Part shown: positions 22,262 to 24,434 of the stretch, one piece after another
Numbering within the stretch: position 1 is the stretch's first letter
Layout of the letters: every line of letters starts with the position of its first letter
NCBI GenBank assembly: GCA_963725415.1
Contig: CAVRZY010000105.1
Coordinates: 1 to 24,434 of the forward strand
Reading direction: 5' to 3'
DNA from: CAVRZY01 sp963725415
GTDB taxonomy: Bacteria > Acidobacteriota > Terriglobia > Bryobacterales > Bryobacteraceae
Length of the DNA stretch: 24,434 nt
Translations under genes and position numbers: made by a program
Notes under the pieces: generated by a model
Databases searched by the model: none
The model's input: the letters and a program-made list of their open reading frames with translations, nothing else
Told to the model about the DNA's origin: nothing

Positions 22262-23636
22262 AGTGGCCGTCACACTGCTGGCCATCGACGACGATCCTCA
22301 GAGTCTGGAGCTCATCACTGAGGCTCTCTCGCAGCGGGGCTTGGATATTCTCACCGCCACCGATCCCGACCAGGGCCTGAAACTAGTGCTCCGGCGCCGC
22401 CCCCAGATCGTCCTGTTGGACCTGGTCATGCCGGGAATCAGCGGGATGCAGCTTTTGGAACGCCTCATCGATATCGATCCTGGCGTGGATGTCATCCTGA
22501 TGACCGCGCACTACTCGACCGAGTCGGCCGTGGAGGCCATTCAGAAGGGCGCTTGCGACTACCTCAACAAGCCGTTATGCATCGCGGCTCTGCGGGAGCG
22601 AATCGACAAGCTGATTGGAGACGCGCGCCAGCGCCAGCGTACCACCCAGCTCGACCGCGAGATTCTGGAGGCCTGCCGCTTCGAGGACATGGTAGGACGC
22701 AGCCCCTTGATGCTGGAGGTCTTCGCCCGCATCCGCCGCGTGGCGCCCCATTACCGCACCGCGCTGCTGATGGGTCCCACCGGTTCGGGAAAAGAGCTGG
22801 CCGCGCGCGCCCTGCACCGGCTCAGCCCCGCCTCCGGCCCTTTCATTGCTTGCAACTGCACCGCCATCGTCGAAACTCTTTTCGAAAGCGAGTTGTTCGG
22901 CTACGTCCGCGGCGCCTTCACCGGCGCCACTCGCGACAAGATGGGCTTGTTCGAGTATGCCAACGGCGGCACCCTGGTTCTGGATGAGATCGGCGACATG
23001 CCGCTGGCTTCCCAGGGCAAACTCCTCCGGGTTTTGCAGAACCAGCAGATCCAGCGCGTCGGATCTCCCGAGACCCGCAAAGTGGATGTGCGAGTCATTG
23101 CGATCACCAGTCGCAATCTGCACGCGCTCATGAGGGAACGGCAGTTCCGCGAGGATCTCTACTACCGGCTGTCCATGATCGAGATCAAGCTGCCCAGCCT
23201 GGCCGAGCGCCGGGAGGACCTCCCGCTGCTCCAGCGCTACTTTCTGGAGCGCTTGGCCGCCCAATACCACAAACCCATCCGCGGCATCACCCGGCGCGCC
23301 CAAACCCTGCTGGCGCGCTACTCCTGGCCGGGCAACGTGCGGGAGTTGGAAAACGTCCTGGGTGACGCCTGCATGCGCGTAGAAGGCGAGGTCATTGACG
23401 TGCGCGACCTCCCCGAGCGGCTGCGCGTGCAACCCTCCCAGACCGCTCCGGAAGACGAGGCCCTGCTCCCGCTCGCGGAACTCGATCGCCGCCACGCCCT
23501 GCGCGTCCTGGAGCGCGTCTCCGGCAACAAGCTCCGGGCCGCCCAGATCCTCGGCATCAGCCGCGCTACCCTTTACCGTCTCCTGGGTGAGCCTGCTGCC
23601 GGCGAGCAAGGCAGAGTCTCCCAAGCCAGGGCATAA
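22245..23636 (+). CDS. Sigma-54-dependent NtrC-family response regulator
   Basis: 463 residues from the ATG at 22245; the frame is open further upstream only because it shadows the kinase gene. Receiver domain 8-125: acidic cluster D15-D17, phospho-acceptor D59 in VLLDLVMPG, T87, K109. AAA+ domain about 146-380: Walker A GPTGSGKE (177-184), the sigma-54 contact loop GAFTGA intact at 223-228, Walker B TLVLDEIGD (243-251), and FREDLYYRLSMIEIKLP. C-terminal Fis-type helix-turn-helix near 430-450 (NKLRAAQILGISRATLYRLL). The protein should hydrolyse ATP to open sigma-54 promoters when phosphorylated by the overlapping kinase's product. Targets are unknown; the nearby AAA+ gene carries a sigma-54-like motif. 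This shows that the host uses sigma-54. Confidence 0.93.
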   Translation: MTPADEVAVTLLAIDDDPQSLELITEALSQRGLDILTATDPDQGLKLVLRRRPQIVLLDLVMPGISGMQLLERLIDIDPGVDVILMTAHYSTESAVEAIQKGACDYLNKPLCIAALRERIDKLIGDARQRQRTTQLDREILEACRFEDMVGRSPLMLEVFARIRRVAPHYRTALLMGPTGSGKELAARALHRLSPASGPFIACNCTAIVETLFESELFGYVRGAFTGATRDKMGLFEYANGGTLVLDEIGDMPLASQGKLLRVLQNQQIQRVGSPETRKVDVRVIAITSRNLHALMRERQFREDLYYRLSMIEIKLPSLAERREDLPLLQRYFLERLAAQYHKPIRGITRRAQTLLARYSWPGNVRELENVLGDACMRVEGEVIDVRDLPERLRVQPSQTAPEDEALLPLAELDRRHALRVLERVSGNKLRAAQILGISRATLYRLLGEPAAGEQGRVSQARA

Positions 23637-23673
23637 ATAGCACTCAGACCGGCGAAGCACGTTGCAGCGCCGT

Positions 23674-23772
23674 CTTCACCGCAGAGGCGCAAAGGACCCA
23701 AAGGGGGCGCAGAGAAATCCTGAGAGGTTTTCTCCGTGTTGCCTCCCCGGCCTCTGCGTCTTTGCGGTGAGA
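23674..23772. repeat. Imperfect long inverted repeat (CACCGCAgAGgCGCAaAGg type)
   Basis: Left arm at 23674-23695 (cttcaccgcagaggcgcaaa) and right arm at 23751-23772, whose reverse complement reads tctcaccgcaaagacgcaga. These are imperfect inverted copies about 55 bases apart. The CACCGCAAAGACGCAGAG-like core looks like a dispersed bacterial repeat. It lies after the NtrC-type gene stop and may also act as a transcription barrier. Confidence 0.55.
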
Positions 23773-23823
23773 AAAACTTGACTCATTTACGACAAGTTTG
23801 GCGCTTCAAGCGCTCTAGCCGAC

Positions 23824-23869
23824 AGCCATCAGCAACCACGACTGCTTCCCAGGCTGACGGCTGATGGCT
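23824..23869. repeat. Second palindrome in the same gap (AGCCATCAGC / GCTGATGGCT)
   Basis: Perfect 10-base arms at 23824-23833 and 23860-23869 with a 26-base loop, directly upstream of the peptidase gene at 23902. No promoter consensus is visible between it and the gene. The arms extend weakly (GACAGCCATCAGC, and an additional GGCTGACGG inside the loop). Confidence 0.55.
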
Positions 23870-23901
23870 TTATGATGTGAGGAAGCCCGCATGGGGCCTT
23901 T

Positions 23902-24411
23902 ATGAAAAGACTCTTCTTGCTCTTCAGCTATGCCGCGCTGGCCGCGGCCCAGATCCAGGACATTTCCGGCGACCGGATTCGCGCCCACACCCGGTTCCTT
24001 AGCAGCGATTTGATGGAAGGGCGCGCGCCAGGCACGCGCGGCGACACGCTGGCCACCGACTACCTGGCCACGCAGTTTGCCCTGCTGGGCGTCAAACCCG
24101 CCGGGGACAGCGGCACTTACTTCCAGAAAGTGCCCCTGGTGGGCATCGAACCCCAGGCCAGCTCCAAACTCTCTGTGGCGGGCAAAGGTCCTCCCGCACC
24201 GCTGCGATGGCTCGAGGACTTTGTGGGCGTCAACCAGCGCCAGAAGCCGCTGGAGCAGTTCGAAGCCGAGGCCGTTTTCGTCGGTCACGGCATCGTCGCC
24301 CCCGAATTCCAGTGGAACGACTTCAAGGGCACGGACGTGCACGGCAAGATGCTGGTCCTGTTCACCAACGAGCCCGATTCGACCGATCCCAAGTTTCGGA
24401 GCAATACGTAA
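23902..24411 (+). pseudogene. N-terminal part of an M28-type exported peptidase, cut short near the window edge
   Basis: 169 codons from the ATG at 23902. A Sec signal (MKRLFLLFSYAALAAAQ) is followed by the start typical of M28-family aminopeptidases (ISGDRIRAHTRFLSSDLMEG, RAPGTRGDTLATDYLATQFA, LLGVKPAGDSGTYFQKVPL). The beginning of the protease-associated (PA) domain follows (VFVGHGIVAPEFQWNDFKG, DVHGKMLVLFTNEP). The conserved course ends at DPKF (about 24396). The next residues RSNT and a TAA do not fit, and the entire zinc-binding catalytic half is missing. The 38 bases after 24396 look unlike the preceding GC-rich codons (gcaatacgtaatggaacc). Possible causes are an insertion at this point, a deletion, or an assembly join. 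The remaining gene could continue beyond the window in another arrangement. Confidence 0.75.
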
Positions 24412-24434
24412 TGGAACCAGGTAACGACATAACA

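Noticed and set aside
14165..23636. A new defence or antiphage system
   Set aside because: No nuclease, toxin, integrase or reverse transcriptase was recognised; the AAA+/kinase/receiver set looks like signalling, and the ALDH/CPBP run like metabolism plus membrane proteins.

Overview
The window most likely comes from an acidobacterium of the Bryobacterales/'Solibacter' type (Acidobacteriota, Terriglobia). I infer this from the high-GC coding sequence and from the families present: a VWFA-related domain typical of Acidobacteria, a beta-propeller protein ending in the Solibacter-type TIGR03437 domain, a BlaI/BlaR1 pair whose sensor ends in a GWxTD-like domain, and gaps full of short hairpin repeats. 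No rRNA, tRNA, CRISPR array or phage module was seen.

Layout. 1-790: wreckage of an RND efflux system. The N-terminus of an AcrA-like adaptor is joined to an internal piece of an AcrB-like pump, with about five frame breaks. The pump piece runs in frame into the back half of a VWA-domain protein (to 2459). 2510-3787: a secreted protein of unknown function. 3788-4194: a gap with a probable transposase N-terminus remnant on the minus strand. 4195-5867: lpxA and an NAD-binding oxidoreductase with a DUF1932-type C-terminus. 5734-6045 and 10614-10862: two diverged copies of the junction 'end of the oxidoreductase gene / end of the blaR1 gene', each keeping a different intact gene. Between them lie a defective IS1380-family transposase (6145-7289) and a frame-broken beta-propeller gene with a Tat-type signal (7661-10511). 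10745-12717 (minus): blaR1-like peptidase and blaI-like repressor, overlapping by ATGA, behind a well-formed promoter carrying a repeated TAGTAG half-site. 12856-14159: an aldo/keto-reductase-like protein with altered active site and a small DUF2283 protein. 14165-18691 (minus): a compact four-gene run of aldehyde dehydrogenase, frameshifted CPBP protein, variant CPBP protein and a second, ALDH7-type dehydrogenase. 18855-23636: a signalling cluster with a receiver protein whose phospho-acceptor Asp is Glu, a single-ring ClpB-D2-like AAA+ ATPase (minus strand), a soluble PAS histidine kinase, and an overlapping sigma-54-dependent NtrC-type regulator. 23902-24411: the N-terminus of an M28-type peptidase that stops abruptly near the window edge.

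How the genes work together. The kinase and NtrC-type regulator overlap by 17 bases and almost certainly form one phosphorelay. The neighbouring AAA+ gene has a sigma-54-like -24/-12 motif and a perfect palindrome just upstream of its start, so it is a candidate target (inference). The BlaI/BlaR1 pair looks like a membrane-stress or envelope sensor rather than a beta-lactam sensor, because no penicillin-binding domain is present. The two dehydrogenases with two CPBP membrane proteins look like one transcript.

I find no clearly new defence or mobile system. The most unusual material is the mosaic at the left end, the reciprocally truncated duplication around the IS, the D-to-E receiver next to an orphan ClpB-like ring, and the ALDH-CPBP-CPBP-ALDH run. 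Several frame breaks are consistent with single-base losses (some in or beside G runs), so assembly or read error must be excluded before calling genes dead.
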